The notes beneath the pieces were generated by a model. It did no database searches. It had not been told where the DNA came from and saw nothing but the letters and a program-made list of their open reading frames with translations. A stretch of DNA of 64,000 nt from Elymus sibiricus (lineage: Eukaryota; Streptophyta; Magnoliopsida; Poales; Poaceae): positions 444,415,531 to 444,479,530 of the forward strand of contig CM077665.1 in the NCBI GenBank assembly GCA_039707655.1. The letters are read 5' to 3'. Made by a program: the position numbers and the translations under genes. Positions 1 to 11,600 of the stretch are shown one piece after another (the first letter of the stretch is position 1; the number at the start of each line of letters is the position of its first letter).

Positions 1-412
1 TTATGTTTTTTTTTACTTTCATGATTTTCTTTTTAAAAAGTCAACAGTCAAGTGGCATATGGTCAACTGCACAAGCAGCCAACCAATGAGACTTTTTTTA
101 CTGAGGGGCGAGATGCGAGCAAGAGTCTCGTTCGATCTAGCGAAGATTTAATGTGCATGCCCGCTTGGCGCGCCTTTGAGCGCCAGTAGGTTTAACCGGC
201 GGTGAGAGCACCGTTTAGGAGCTCTCTGAGTTTTGTGTGAGAAAAAAGCTGGCATGTACACTTTTTTTGCAGGAAAGTTAGAGCACACTTCTTTGACAAG
301 TGATGGGCCGGCCTTGCGAACATTTCGAGTATCGGGCATGCTCAAACACGAAGTTCGGACTCATGGGCTTCCATCGGCTCAAACATCAACATATTATTGT
401 GCAGAGTTTTTC
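1..412. repeat. Direct repeat, copy 1
   Basis: A segment of about 410 bp that recurs in the same orientation at 918-1326. Both copies share a GTCAACTG/GGTCAACTG-rich start, a GAGGGGCGAG block, a TCTCGTTCGATCTAGCG block, a GCGCGCC site and the end near TATTATTGTGCAGAG. They differ by scattered substitutions and small indels, so the duplication is old. No coding sequence was recognised. It may be part of an unnamed DNA transposon; the parent family was not identified. The left edge may lie outside the window. Confidence 0.8.
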
Positions 413-917
413 TTGGCATTTTTTCTTGCAGTTTGTCTTGGCATGGGATTTACTCGGTTTTTGGTTTTCTTTTTCCTTTTTTTTCAAATGCATGAATTTT
501 TACCATATTCAAAAAAAGTTTGCAGTTCATGAACTTTTCTCAAATTCATGAACTTCTTCAAAAAATATTGAACCTTTTAATTTTTAAACCTTTTCTCTTC
601 AAATTTTATTTTTAAGTCATGAACTTTTTAAAAACAGTTGTGATCTTTTCTGAAATTCATGATTTTTTTCCAAACTCGCAAACATTTTCAAATAAATGAA
701 TGTTTTCAAATTTTATGATTTTTTTCAAAATCATGCAGTTTTTCCAAACTGGCGAACTTTTTTAAATGCATGAACTTTTTTCCAAATTCATGAACTTTTT
801 TCAAATTCCTGTTTTTTTTTTAATTTGTGAACTTTCAAATTCGTGAAATTTTAGATTTTTTACGAATTTTTTAAAATCTAGGTTCTTTTTTTCACTGTTT
901 TTGTGAACTCTTTAGAT
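413..917. repeat. AT-rich degenerate microrepeat between the direct repeats
   Basis: This stretch is built from loosely repeated copies of a motif like TTCATGAACTTTTTTCAAA, about 20-30 bp per unit, clearest at 530-850. It contains no open frame with recognisable content. Together with the flanking direct repeat it forms a period of about 917 bp. It looks like transposon-derived filler. Confidence 0.6.
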
Positions 918-1326
918 TTATGTTGTTTTAACTTTTATGATTTTGTTTTTTAAAAAGTCAACACAAGTGTCATATGGTCAACTGGTCAAGCGGCCAACCA
1001 GTGAGGCTTTTTTCTGAGGGGCGAGGTGCGAGCGAGCGTCTCGTTCGATCTAGCGAAGATTTAATGTGCATGCCCGCTAGGCGCGCCTTCGAGCGCCAGT
1101 AGGTTTAACTGTGTTGAGAGCACCGTTTAGGAGCTCTCTGAGTTTTGTGTGAGAAAAAAGCTGGTAGGTACACTTTTTTCTGCAGGAAAGTTAGAGCACA
1201 CTTCTTTGACAAGTGATGGCCGGCCTTGCGAACATTTCCAGTATCCGGGCATGCTCCTCAAACACGAAGTTCGGACTGGTGGGCTTCCATCGGCCCAAAA
1301 AGCAACATATTATTGTGCAGAGTTGT
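918..1326. repeat. Direct repeat, copy 2
   Basis: This is the second copy of the segment at 1-412, same orientation. It ends about 100 bp from the stop codon of the threonine aldolase gene, so it may overlap that gene's 3' UTR or polyadenylation region. Directly after it, a 17-19 bp word containing GTTGTTACTACTACAAAA occurs twice (about 1321-1339 and 1354-1372), a small local duplication. No gene is seen between 1327 and 1431. Confidence 0.8.
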
Positions 1327-1431
1327 TACTACTACAAAATCCTCAAAAAAAAAGTTGTTACTACTACAAAAGGCCACGGCCACAAACAAGCTGGATACTG
1401 CACTTCATAGGTGGGCGCAAAAGGAAGTGGC

Positions 1432-3366
1432 CTAGTGCCCATATGAATTCGTGGTACTGCCGTTTGTCAAGTGCTCGAATTTAGCATTGCCTGACAGTAT
1501 TTCCTCCACGGCTTTCTGAAAACAGAGCAACAAATCAGTGATACCCACACACCAACCAGAGAGCGTCGCTGATAGAAGTCCAACGGAATCCATAGTAAGA
1601 GCTTTGTACCTCGATGCATGCCAATGTATACTGGACGTCACTCTCTGAAATTTGGTAGTGAATGACAAGTCTGACGCTGCAAATTTAGGGAGTTCAAAAT
1701 GCAGGGTTAAAACTTGGAAGTTAGCATGAAGCCTACATCATACTCCCGGATGCTTATACTGAGCAGCTGAATACTCCGTATGAAATACAGCAAGACTGAG
1801 TTTCGTTTTGATACAGTCTCAAGTTTTAGTTAGAGGCCAATACAGGCATGAGGATGCTTATACTGAGCAGCTGAGCTTGATAATACTAATAAGCAGATAA
1901 AAAAGCAGTTGAGCGAACTGAATTGTACCTCTTGGAGCTTCCTGGCATTGCAAGCACGTTGCGCCGTTCGAGGAGTTGACACAGTTTGTCAGATGTTATG
2001 CGTGGATCCGCGATATCGAAGAATACCTAGAGAATACACCACGGGTTTTTAGGAATATGATCTTTAAAGGCTACATATTAGATAATATCAGACTCAATAG
2101 ATGGACTAGCAGGCTAACCATATTGGTCTCCACTGAAGCTAAATCAACTGTAAACTGTTTAATTTTCTTCAGCCCATCTGAACAGTTGGACAAGACAAGC
2201 AAATTCAGGGATGTATGCCTTGTGATATAAATGGAAGTGTGAATCCACATGGAGAAGATCATATGAAACCTGCTAAAACTTTAGCCTTCCTGTGGTCATC
2301 GGCAAGCTTGCCTACGTTGTCGCGAACTGCGACATAGGCAGCAGCACATAGAACTCCTACCTGCCTCATTGCACCACCTAGTGTCTTCCTAAGAATCCTA
2401 GCCTGAAAGTATTCTGCAGATTTCTGTTACATGTTCACTTATAAGCAGCTTAAATTTAGTATCTGCAGAATAATCATTGTCACCTTGTCTATGAAGGCCT
2501 GAGAACCAACAATAACTGATCCAACAGGAGCACCCAAACCTTTCGATAGGCATACCGAAACTGAGTCAGCAGCTCTCACAAGCCTATCAACAGGAACTCC
2601 AAGTGCCTAACACGACAACAGAACAGTGATGGAAAATGTCAGGAGAAGATATGAATACTTCGTACTTAGTCATGCTGGTTTGTTGATCGATCACATAGTA
2701 CTACTTACCACGGACGCGTTAAAAATGCGAGCTCCGTCGATATGAAGCTTCAAGCCATGGCTTTGAGCAACTTCACCAACCTTGTCGATGTACTCCGCAG
2801 ACAGACACTTTCCACCAGATCTGCAGCAACAAGAAATATATATCAACCAGGTAAGCACTACCATCCCGATCAATAGCATCAGCATTTCAGCAACATGTAT
2901 GAGAGCAACTCACTCACCTTCCATGCGTGTTCTCCAGGCAGATGAGCCTGGTGGTGGGATAATGCAGCGCCCCCGTCCCGACCCGATGCCTGATCGCAGC
3001 AACGATCTTGTCAATGTCCATGGTGCCGTCGGGATTGTTAACGACGGTCCTGGGGTGGACGCCGCCGATGGTGGAGATGCCTCCGTTCTCGCACATGTGG
3101 ATGTGGGAGCTGTCCCCGAGGATGACCTCGCTGCCCCTGGTGTCGCAGTGCGTGAGGACGGAGACGAGGTTACCCATGGTGCCCGACGGCACGAACAGGG
3201 CGGCCTCCTTGCCCGTGATCCCGGCCATCTCCGCCTCGAAGCGCTGCGCGGTGGGGTCCGCGCCCAGAACGTCGTCGTCCACCTCCGCCGCGGCCATGGC
3301 GGCACGCATGGCCTCGGATGGCTTGGTGACCGTGTCCGAGCGGAGGTCCACCACCTTGGTCACCAT
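1432..3366 (-). CDS. THA: Low-specificity L-threonine aldolase (eight exons, apparently intact)
   Basis: PLP enzyme that splits L-threonine and allo-threonine to glycine and acetaldehyde. I joined eight exons by GT-AG sites with continuous phase: 2918-3366, 2709-2820, 2484-2606, 2270-2402, 2119-2177, 1929-2026, 1610-1676 and 1432-1515, giving 1,125 nt or 374 aa, close to plant homologues. Exon 1 has [24 protein letters not shown] and [15 protein letters not shown]; exon 2 has [12 protein letters not shown] (PLP-contacting Asp); exon 3 has [13 protein letters not shown] with the expected Schiff-base Lys near residue 209; exon 4 has [10 protein letters not shown]; exon 7 has [13 protein letters not shown]. 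The start is put at 3366 because family members begin just before VDLRSDT; an in-frame ATG at 3408 would add 14 residues. No organelle signal is evident. It has no stops or frameshifts, unlike everything around it. Function is from family knowledge; structure is read directly. Confidence 0.95.
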
Positions 3367-4450
3367 CCTGCGTAGCTGTAGCTCGAGCTCACGCTTCAGA
3401 AGGAACACGTAGTGCTCTGTTAGCAGTGCAATCTACCTTCGATCGGGGAGTAATGCATCAATGCGAAATCTACATCTTGTGGTGGAAACTGGCCAACTAA
3501 AATGAGGAAGCTAGCTAGGCTTCTTTTGTGAAGGCGTTGCAGGCTGTCATTTTTACATTGCAACTCCCAGCGTCCCACGCGCACGCGCAGGGTGAAAACT
3601 GAAACGAGGAAAGCCAAGAAGGAGACGTCATATCGCACAGGACAAGATCACGAGAGTGCCTTACCACAGTGGAGGACCCCAGGAAGGATACGTACAACTC
3701 TGCTGGTCCAACAACCGCGCCTTTTGGGGGGTCATGCATGCATGCATGTCACGCATTTCCTCGGAGATTTTTTGAAAAGCGACGAAAGGATAATCACTCG
3801 GAGGCTCCAAGAACAGTGGATCGATGGAGGGTTGGAAGGGAAGGGGGGCAAGTTAACACAGCACCGCGCGTCGCAAGGTATCATCCAGGAACAACTAGTA
3901 CTGCAATCTACTACGTACATACATGGTATACGAAACAAGGACGAGAAGAGACGAGGGCACGCGTTCATCATCGATTCGTATAAAGCGATAAAACTTTTTT
4001 TTGGAACTTTTAAAGCGATAAAACTTGGTAAAAGAAGATGGAGAGGGGGATCTGAGGAACTGCGCACCAGAATCCGTGGATCAGATGGAGCCCGAGCCGA
4101 GGGGATGGGAATGGCAGGCGCGGTTGGGCCACAGAAGATGAGCGGGGTGGAGAGAGAGTAGAGTGGTCTGGCTTCGGTGGCGTCGTTGCCACTGCGGTGC
4201 GGAATCGCGCTTTATAGATGATGAAGCTAGATTAGGTACCACCTCAGGAAGAAGTGCTGGACGAGACGACATAACACCATCTCCAATATTTAAAAAAAAA
4301 CTCCCCAATAACCACTTGTTCTTTCCCCACCCAAATAGTACTATTCCGCTTATTTTAGATGAACGCTTTCATATGTTCTCAATAACTCAGTACTTATTGA
4401 TCTTAGTCGACTGAGATTTAACCAAGTCTCAATCAAATAAAATAGTATAT
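3367..4450 (-). promoter_or_regulatory. 5' region of the threonine aldolase gene
   Basis: No other gene is seen here. The stretch holds the 5' UTR and presumed promoter. Visible are a GCATGCATGCATG run at about 3735-3750 (RY-like repeats), several GC-rich blocks, and on the minus strand a TATA-like CTATAAAG at about 4210-4217. That TATA lies some 850 bp from the ATG, so it would need a long or intron-containing leader. The true start site was not determined. The CACTA element begins at 4451 and bounds the region. Confidence 0.35.
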
Positions 4451-4612
4451 CACTTGTAGAAAACATGGCATTGGTCCCGGTTCAGAAGGGCCTTTAGTCC
4501 CGATTCTGCAACCGGGACTAAGCAATCGGGACTAAAGGCCCTCATTTTTAGTCCCGATTGTGTTACGAACCGGGACTAAAGGGGCTTCACACCAACCGGG
4601 ACTAAAAGGCCG
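4451..4612. repeat. CACTA left terminus and subterminal repeats
   Basis: The terminus CACTTGTAGAAAACATGGC is followed by TTGGTCCCGGTTC and then by alternating forward and reverse GTCCCGATT / AACCGGGACTAA units at about 4497, 4511, 4527, 4550, 4568 and 4593. In this superfamily such subterminal units bind the transposase or its accessory protein. The alternating orientation lets the region fold into several hairpins. Confidence 0.75.
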
Positions 4613-4723
4613 TGTTTCATTTTGTGTTTTCATTTTCTTTTATATTTATATTGTATTTTCACGCGGTTACACATATTAATATACAACATCAGTACAAATT
4701 ATGGAAGAACAACATCCAACATC

Positions 4724-4815
4724 AGTACAAATTGGATGGATGCAATAGACCAAATTCGCAACATCGTATTTTTCTCTAATTCAATTTGGTCTATTGCATC
4801 CATTTAATTTGTACT
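4724..4815. repeat. Inverted repeat with 33 bp arms inside the CACTA element
   Basis: The left arm (4724-4756) and right arm (4783-4815) are reverse complements over 33 positions with two mismatches, around a 26 nt AT-rich loop. The arms contain GGATGCAATAGACCAAATT and its complement. Transcription of either strand would give a hairpin of microRNA-precursor size; no expression evidence is available. It could also be a small MITE-like insertion. Confidence 0.6.
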
Positions 4816-4829
4816 GGTATATGTCATGT

Positions 4830-5040
4830 AACAACTCATCATCATCATCTTAATCAACTCATCATCATTCAACATCCAACAACTCATCATCATCTTAATC
4901 AACTCCTCATCATTGTAGTTGTTATCATACTAGTTAACAAGCTCTTCATCATTCTAGGTAAAATAGCATAAAAAAGGTAAACTCCACATCATTCTGGTTG
5001 TTATCATAGTAGCAAGTGACCAAGTTATCACAAGGTTGAA
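4830..5040. repeat. CATCAT/CAACTCATCATC simple repeat
   Basis: A low-complexity stretch repeating AACTCATCATCATC-like units, followed by two ATCATTCTAGGT / ATCATTCTGGTT units. It lies just downstream of the stop codon of the B3-domain gene and may be part of its 3' UTR. Confidence 0.5.
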
Positions 5041-5047
5041 ACACTAA

Positions 5048-6288
5048 CTACTGCTCTCTCTTAGGTAAAAAAACATAATAAATGCGAACTTCGACATCTC
5101 CCCATTGAAGAACACAGATCAACCTATCTCCAACTTGTGGGATGTGCAAGTATTCCTCTCCAAGTGGTAGCGTGGATGCTTGTATTGCATTTCTCCATCC
5201 TTTGATTTTCAGGGTTTCTTCACTTTGAGATATCCTGTATTTACCACTGTAATTAATTGGGAGTGGCCGTAAGATAACCATTTGCAAATCTCCATTTTGA
5301 AACATCCATTTAGGCACGGTCTCTGGGGGGGTACCTATTGAAGAACATTAGTAATAATAACATAGTTAGCAAACTAGTTTTGTTTAAGAACAATGTATGA
5401 AAAAGATGGACTACTGACGCAATGGTAAAAAAATTCATACAAAGTTGTCTGAAGTGATGTTATAACGGTTCAACTTGTGCACTAGTGGCACATATCCATG
5501 ATAAATGTTACCAGTCATGTAATGTTTAGCATGATACTCAACATCATGAATAAATGATATCAGATGATTTTTCTCCAACCAAGTAAGCTTGGAGTCATAA
5601 CTGTAGTAGGTGCGATCTATTATCTGTCAGGTAGTTCTTGTAGCACGAAAATAAGCTAATAATTAAAAATAAAGAAATTTAGTCAGAATGAGTACCAAAT
5701 ACTTTTCAATAATCAATATAAATTACCTAACAAATCTGTTGACAAACGCACCTAGTGGTAGAACTGGAATCAAGTCATCCTCCGAATGCACCCAAATTTC
5801 TATATTATTATCACGAACATCGTCATTACCAAGATCGAAGGTAATGTTCATGTCCTCATCCAACCCATACGCCTTGCAAAATGCTCTCCAATTAGAACAA
5901 CCAAAATATGTGTGATCTTCATTATTTTTCACCTTAACAACAAAAGTGTAATGCTCCGTTCTTAGGTGAGCTATCTTACGCTCTGTACTACCCTTCTCTT
6001 TGAAATGAAACTTGTCCAAGACAACGAATCTTGCATGGCAGGGAATGCACTAGTCGAATTGTACAAAAGAAAATTAAAGGTTAATTAAAGAAAAAAAAAG
6101 CACACGTCATACTTCATTAACAAAAAATACATGCCGTCTTTACATACCGTAATAATACTAAATTCTTCCGTTAGCTTGACGGTGAAGGACGTATCGTTGT
6201 CTAGGTGAGGATAAAGGTCCCATATACCCCTGTCATCCCAGCACAAAGGGCACTGAGGGATCCTATCGTCGTCAGACGACGTTGACAT
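5048..6288 (-). CDS. B3-domain protein encoded in the CACTA element (four exons)
   Basis: I joined exons 6148-6288, 5732-6049, 5441-5623 and 5048-5320, all phase 0 with GT-AG borders, giving 304 aa without a stop. Exon 1 has a CPLCWDDRG segment. Exon 2 (residues about 48-153) has a B3-like fold signature: ARFVVLDKFHFKEKG at its start and YFGCSNWRAFCKAYGLDED, then a FDLG strand. Exon 4 (about 215-304) has a second, weaker B3-like segment with IKGWRNAI and VGDRLICVLQWG. B3 domains bind DNA in plant transcription factors. Its position just inside the left end suggests either a captured gene or an accessory DNA-binding protein of the transposon. I recall similar proteins being abundant in Triticeae. 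The exon 2 donor (GTTAGG) is less usual and was chosen for phase. Confidence 0.7.
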
Positions 6289-6483
6289 TTTCTGTGTTCA
6301 TGATTCTAAGATTAAAAATCGACGGCAATTTTTTTAGCAAGATCATCATATAATATCACTAATACATATAATATCACCGGCGATCGTCGGGGACTCTTAA
6401 TATAATATTATCATATAATATTATCATATAATATCACTAATACATCTCGAATAATCCAGTTAATGGAGCATCGAATATTATCA

Positions 6484-6858
6484 CTAATACAGCTCGAATA
6501 TTATTGAATAATCTAGTTGACTCGCGGTTCCTGAGGCGCGGGTGGTGGACACCCAAAGAGAAGGAACCATCACAGGATCATAGCTCGGGTGAGATCCCTG
6601 AAGGAACTGCCAGGTATTGGAGAACCTGATGTCCAACGCAACCATGTAGCGACGGACATGCTCATCCTCCTCCCTGACACGGCGACGTACCACCTCCTCG
6701 GTTGCCGGCTGCCTCCGCACCGATAGTGGCCCACGCGACCGCCACCAAAGAAGCTCCGGGTCGACGACGAGATCCGGATTCCTCACCAAGCTGCGCGCCC
6801 CGGAAGGTAGCATCTCCCAGTGCCAGCCCGACGGAGCCCAGTCGTGAACCTGGCACAA
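6484..6858 (-). CDS. Unrecognised exon-like ORF in the CACTA element
   Basis: This frame is open for 124 codons but has no ATG at its 5' end; a CAG just upstream could be a splice acceptor, so it is probably a downstream exon. It reads VHDWAPSGWHWEMLP near the start, then an arginine/glutamate-rich stretch (RRRVREEDEHVRRYM) and FSNTWQFLQGSHPSYDP. No known domain was recognised. The promoter near 7765 on the same strand could drive it. Between 6859 and 7370 only AT-rich sequence without a supported gene is seen. Confidence 0.4.
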   Translation of the reverse strand: MCQVHDWAPSGWHWEMLPSGARSLVRNPDLVVDPELLWWRSRGPLSVRRQPATEEVVRRRVREEDEHVRRYMVALDIRFSNTWQFLQGSHPSYDPVMVPSLWVSTTRASGTASQLDYSIIFELY

Positions 6859-7379
6859 CTGGTTGTCGGCACCGAGTCAACGACGAGGATGCGGGATGGG
6901 CATCGTTGATGAGAACAAATTGTGGCTAGCAAATAATATTTCATTTAACAACAATAAAAACAATACCATATTTTATAACAAATCCACTCGCACTCACTCG
7001 CACACAACAAATAACATATTTCTAGCTATATTACATAGAACCAAAACATCTATGAACACAACATATACGACCTAGTATCTAAAAGCCTAGTAAAACTACA
7101 CAAAACAAACAAACAAAATTGAGCATTTCTCTGTGATCTACAAGATAGTAGCGCTTGCATCCATAGTATAATTAATTTGCTTGTTCATCCATGTAAAAAA
7201 AGATAAAATTTCCATGGCAAAAAAGAAGTATATTTGTCACCAAAATACAACACTTGACATGGCTCCTGTTGGACTAAAAATATTTCAAATAAATTTTATA
7301 AAAATGCCACAAAATACTGTGAGACCCTCTGATGTCTATAGATCACAAAATGCTCTTGTTTACAGAAGCTCGGGCGCAG

Positions 7380-7775
7380 GGGGCCGGCGGCCACGGCTAC
7401 GGATCGAGGCGGGAAACAGAGGGGGAAAGAGCGGTGCTCACCAAGGAGCACATGAAGGCTCGTTGAGGGACTAGTAGCAGCAGATGGCAGCAGGAACGAT
7501 GGAGAACGGCAGCGGCCATAGGAGGAAGCAGCGGAGCTCGACGGGGCGCGCGGGATCGACGGAGAACGGCACCGGTCCTCGTAGTCGAAACAGCGGAGCT
7601 CGGCGAGGGCGGCGATGGCGAGGAGGCCCGACGAGGAGGCCGAGCGGGCTCGGAGGCGACGGCGATCTCCGGCGCAGCAGCCTGGCTACGTCGTGCTGTG
7701 GTTCGGCGTCGGGAGAGAGAATGGCAGAGAGTGGGGGAAAATTCTCCAAGTGCTGCTTATATACCCAACCTTTTA
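7380..7775 (-). promoter_or_regulatory. TATA promoter with GC-rich leader, minus strand
   Basis: On the minus strand GGGTATATAAGCAGC (TATA at about 7762-7769) is followed after about 20-30 bp by a GC-rich, CpG-rich stretch to about 7380. An ATG at 7749 opens a 92-codon proline/arginine-rich frame that may be a first exon or only a leader. The promoter abuts the repeat cluster at 7775-8022. It probably transcribes leftwards towards 6858 and the B3 gene. Confidence 0.5.
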
Positions 7776-8022
7776 GTCCCGGTTGGTGGCTCCAACCGGG
7801 ACTAAAGGACCCCCTTTAGTCCTGGGCCGAGCCACCAACCGGGACTAAAGGTGAATTTCACCAGCCCAAAGGGCGCGAAACCCAGGCCTTTAGTCCCGGT
7901 TGGTGGCTCGGACCGGGACTAAAGGGGGCCTGTAGTCCCGGTTGGAGCCACCAACCGGGACTAAATGGGGCCTGTAGTCCCGGTTGGAGCCACCAACCGG
8001 GACTAAAGGGTCGGTCCTGGCA
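7775..8022. repeat. Cluster of alternating CACTA subterminal repeats
   Basis: Units of TTTAGTCCCGGTTGG and CCAACCGGGACTAAA alternate about eight times in 250 bp, giving nested perfect hairpins. A second TATA-like TTATAAA on the minus strand follows at about 8080-8090. From 8100 to 8640 there is AT-rich sequence without a supported gene. Confidence 0.75.
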
Positions 8023-8639
8023 CAGCCGGGGGGTGGTGGGAATTTAGTCCCCCATCGCCAAGCGAGAGGCGCTCGCACCGGTTTATAAGCCCGCATGTGG
8101 CTACCTTGGCAAGTTCCTCTCAAAGAGTCAGCTCATTGTCTAACATGGCCCCTCTCTCTGCCCTATGGGGCCTATTGACAGCAGATATTCATGCCCCGCG
8201 GGCCTGCATCCTGGCCCATATATAGTTGGGTTTCTAGTCGTATGCAGGCCGTGGTGTGTGAATTCTCCTGCCTAGTAGGCGGCAATTTTTTTATTTTTTG
8301 CATATGTTATGTCAATTTTTTGACCTTCTTTAAATCACATCCTAATTTTTATACATACTCACTTATGTGTAATACACATGATTATCAAAGAATTTCAACA
8401 AAAATATGAAATTCTAAAAAAATGCAAAACTTTCATATTCTTTCTGTGTTAATGAAAGAGATCATGCCTATTTTTGGTTTAAATTCTAAAGTTTTCTTTT
8501 AAACAGATGCATACATACCTAGTTTTCATTTAATTCTTTTTGCTATTAAAGATTTTAACAAAAAATAACTTAATAAATAATTATTCTAAAATCATGTTTC
8601 AAATGCCAAAATGCCCTAGCTAGCCCTTGCAAAGATTCC

Positions 8640-11600
8640 CATGTTATTACTCATAGGTACCATACTCATGATGTGGGTTTGTACTCCTGATGTAAGATAA
8701 TATAAAGGTGCCTGGATGTTCATCAGATATGCCAAAACAATAGACTATTCTCATAGGATTCTCTGATTCCCCAGCCCTCAACATATCATCAACTTCCCCT
8801 TTTGACCCTTTCATGAATCAGCCATAAGAGAGCACATGCTTTTCAGGTGGCCTACCAATGGATCCACATATCTGTCTATTATGCATATTTGTACAAGGAA
8901 AGAAACACACATTTACCAAAAAGTAAAACAGATGCCAACCTTGCTAGTTAATACATCGCCTTCATGTAACTGCAGTGATCATCAGAATACTTGTGGAGCA
9001 TAACTATGGCTTTCAACCCAGAATCAAAGGTGCAAATTATTCGGTTATCTTATATATGCCGAACAGTTACTTGAACAATCCAACTATCTGATATGTTGTC
9101 CTCGGTTTCACCAGAAAGCAACCAGAACTCATCTCATCCGGACTTGGAGCCACCAACCGGGACTGTATCTAATTTTCCTATTTTTGGTTTTAGTTTTCTT
9201 TTAAACAGATTCAAAAACAGTAGCATTATGAAAAGTTTTTAAGAAAAAATACTTTATGAAAAATTTAGTTGGATAAAATTTACTTTCTATTAACTTTACT
9301 TTAGATCAGAAACAATTTGTATTATTAGTTGAATTTTTTATTTAATTCTAAGTTAATATTATTTTGATCTTAAATAGTGTTTTATAAAAGCTTTTTAGTT
9401 GATTCTTTTTGCTATTGAAGAATATTATAAAATAACTTTTGTTAAAGTAAATTTAATATAATTTTAAGTTAATATTATTTTAGTAGGTACCATACTCATG
9501 ATGTGGGTTTGTACACCTGATGTAAGATAATATAAAGGTGCCAGGATGTTCATGAGATATGCCAAAACAATAGACTATTCTCTGATTTCCCAGCCCTCAA
9601 CATATCATCAACTTCCACTTTTGACCCTTTCATGAACCGGCGATAAGAGAGCACATGTTGTTCAGGTGGCCTACCAATGGATCCACATATCTATCTATTA
9701 TGCATATTTGTAAAAGGAAAGAAACATACATTTACCAAAAATTAAAACACATGCCAACCTTGCCAGTTAATACGTCGCCTTCATGTAACTGCAGTGATCA
9801 TCAGAATACTTGTGGAGCATAACTATGGCTTTCAACCAAGAATCAAAGGTGCAAATTATTCGGTTATCTTATATATGCCGAACAGTTACTTGAACAATCC
9901 TACTATCTGATATGTTGTCCCCAGTTTCACCAGAAAGCAACCAGAACTCCTCAGATCCGGACATGGAGCCACCAACCGGGACTGTATCTAATTTTCCTAT
10001 TTTTGGTTTTAGTTTTCTTTTAAACAGATTCAAAAACAGTAGCATTATGAAAAGTTTTTAAGAAAAAATAATTTATGAAAAATTTAGTTGGATAAAATTT
10101 ACTTTCTCTTAATTTTACTTTAGATCAGAAACAATTTGTATTATTAGTTGACTTTTTTTATTTAATTCTAAGTTAATATTATTTTAATCATAAATAGAGT
10201 TTTATAAAATATTTTTAGTTGATTCTTTTTGCTAATGAAGAATATTATAAAATACTTTTACCAAAAATTCTGTCTATTATGCATATTTGTACAAGGAAAG
10301 AAACATACATTTACCAAAAACTAAAACAGATGCCAACCTTGCGAGTTAATACGTCGCCTTCATGTAACTGCAGTGATCATCAGAATACTTGTGGAGCATA
10401 ACTATGGCTTTCAACCCAGAATCAAAAGAGCAAATTATTCGGTTATCTTATATATGCCGAACAGTTACTTGAACAATCCAACTATCTGATATATTGTCCT
10501 CGGTTTCACCCGAAAGCAACAAGAATTCCTCTCATCCGGACTTGGAGCCACCAACCGGGACTGTATCTAATTTTCCTATTTTTGGTTTTAGTTTTCTTTT
10601 AAACAGATTAAAAAATAGTAGCATTATGAAAAGTTTTTAAGAAAAAATACTTTATGAAAAATTTAGTTGGATAAAATTTACTTTCTATTAACTTTACTTT
10701 AGATCAGAAACAATTTGTATTATTAGTTGAATTTTTTATTTAATTCTAAGTTAATATTATTTTGATCTTAAATAGTGTTTTATAAAAGCTTTTTAGTTGA
10801 TTCTTTTTGCTATTGAAGAATATTATAAAATAATTTTTGTTAAAGTAAATTTAATATAATTTTAAGTTAATATTATTTTAATAGGTACCATACTCATGAT
10901 GTGGGTTTGTACACCTGATGTAAGATAATATAAAGGTGCCAGGATGTTCATGAGATATGCCAAAACAATAGACTATTCTCTGATTTCCCAGCCCTCAACA
11001 TATCATCAACTTCCACTTTTGACCCTTTCATGAACCGGCGATAAGAGAGCACATGTTGTTCAGGTGGCCTACCAATGGATCCACATATCTGTCTATTATG
11101 CATATTTGTAAAAGGAAAGAAACATACATTTACCAAAAATTAAAACACATGCCAACCTTGCCAGTTAATACGTCGCCTTCATGTAACTGCAGTGATCATC
11201 AGAATACTTGTGGAGCATAACTATGGCTTTCAACCAAGAATCAAAGGTGCAAATTATTCGGTTATCTTATATATGCCGAACAGTTACTTGAACAATCCTA
11301 CTATCTGATATGTTGTCCCCAGTTTCACCAGAAAGCAACCAGTACTCCTCAGATCCGGACTTGGAGCCACCAACCGGGACTGTATCTAATTTTCCTATTT
11401 TTGGTTTTAGTTTTCTTTTAAACAGATTCAAAAACAGTAGCATTATGAAAAGTTTTTAAGAAAAAATACTTTATGAAAAATTTAGTTGGATAAAATTTAC
11501 TTTCTCTTAATTCTACTTTAGATCAGAAACAATTTGTATTATTAGTTGACTTTTTTCATTTAATTCTAAGTTAATATTATTTTAATCATAAATAGAGTTT

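Noticed and set aside
2782..3375. 197-codon ORF on the plus strand
   Set aside because: It is the antisense of exon 1 of threonine aldolase, whose GC-rich third positions keep the opposite strand open.
3592..4161. 189-codon plus-strand ORF upstream of threonine aldolase
   Set aside because: Low-information composition, no domain, and it lies in the promoter region on the opposite strand.
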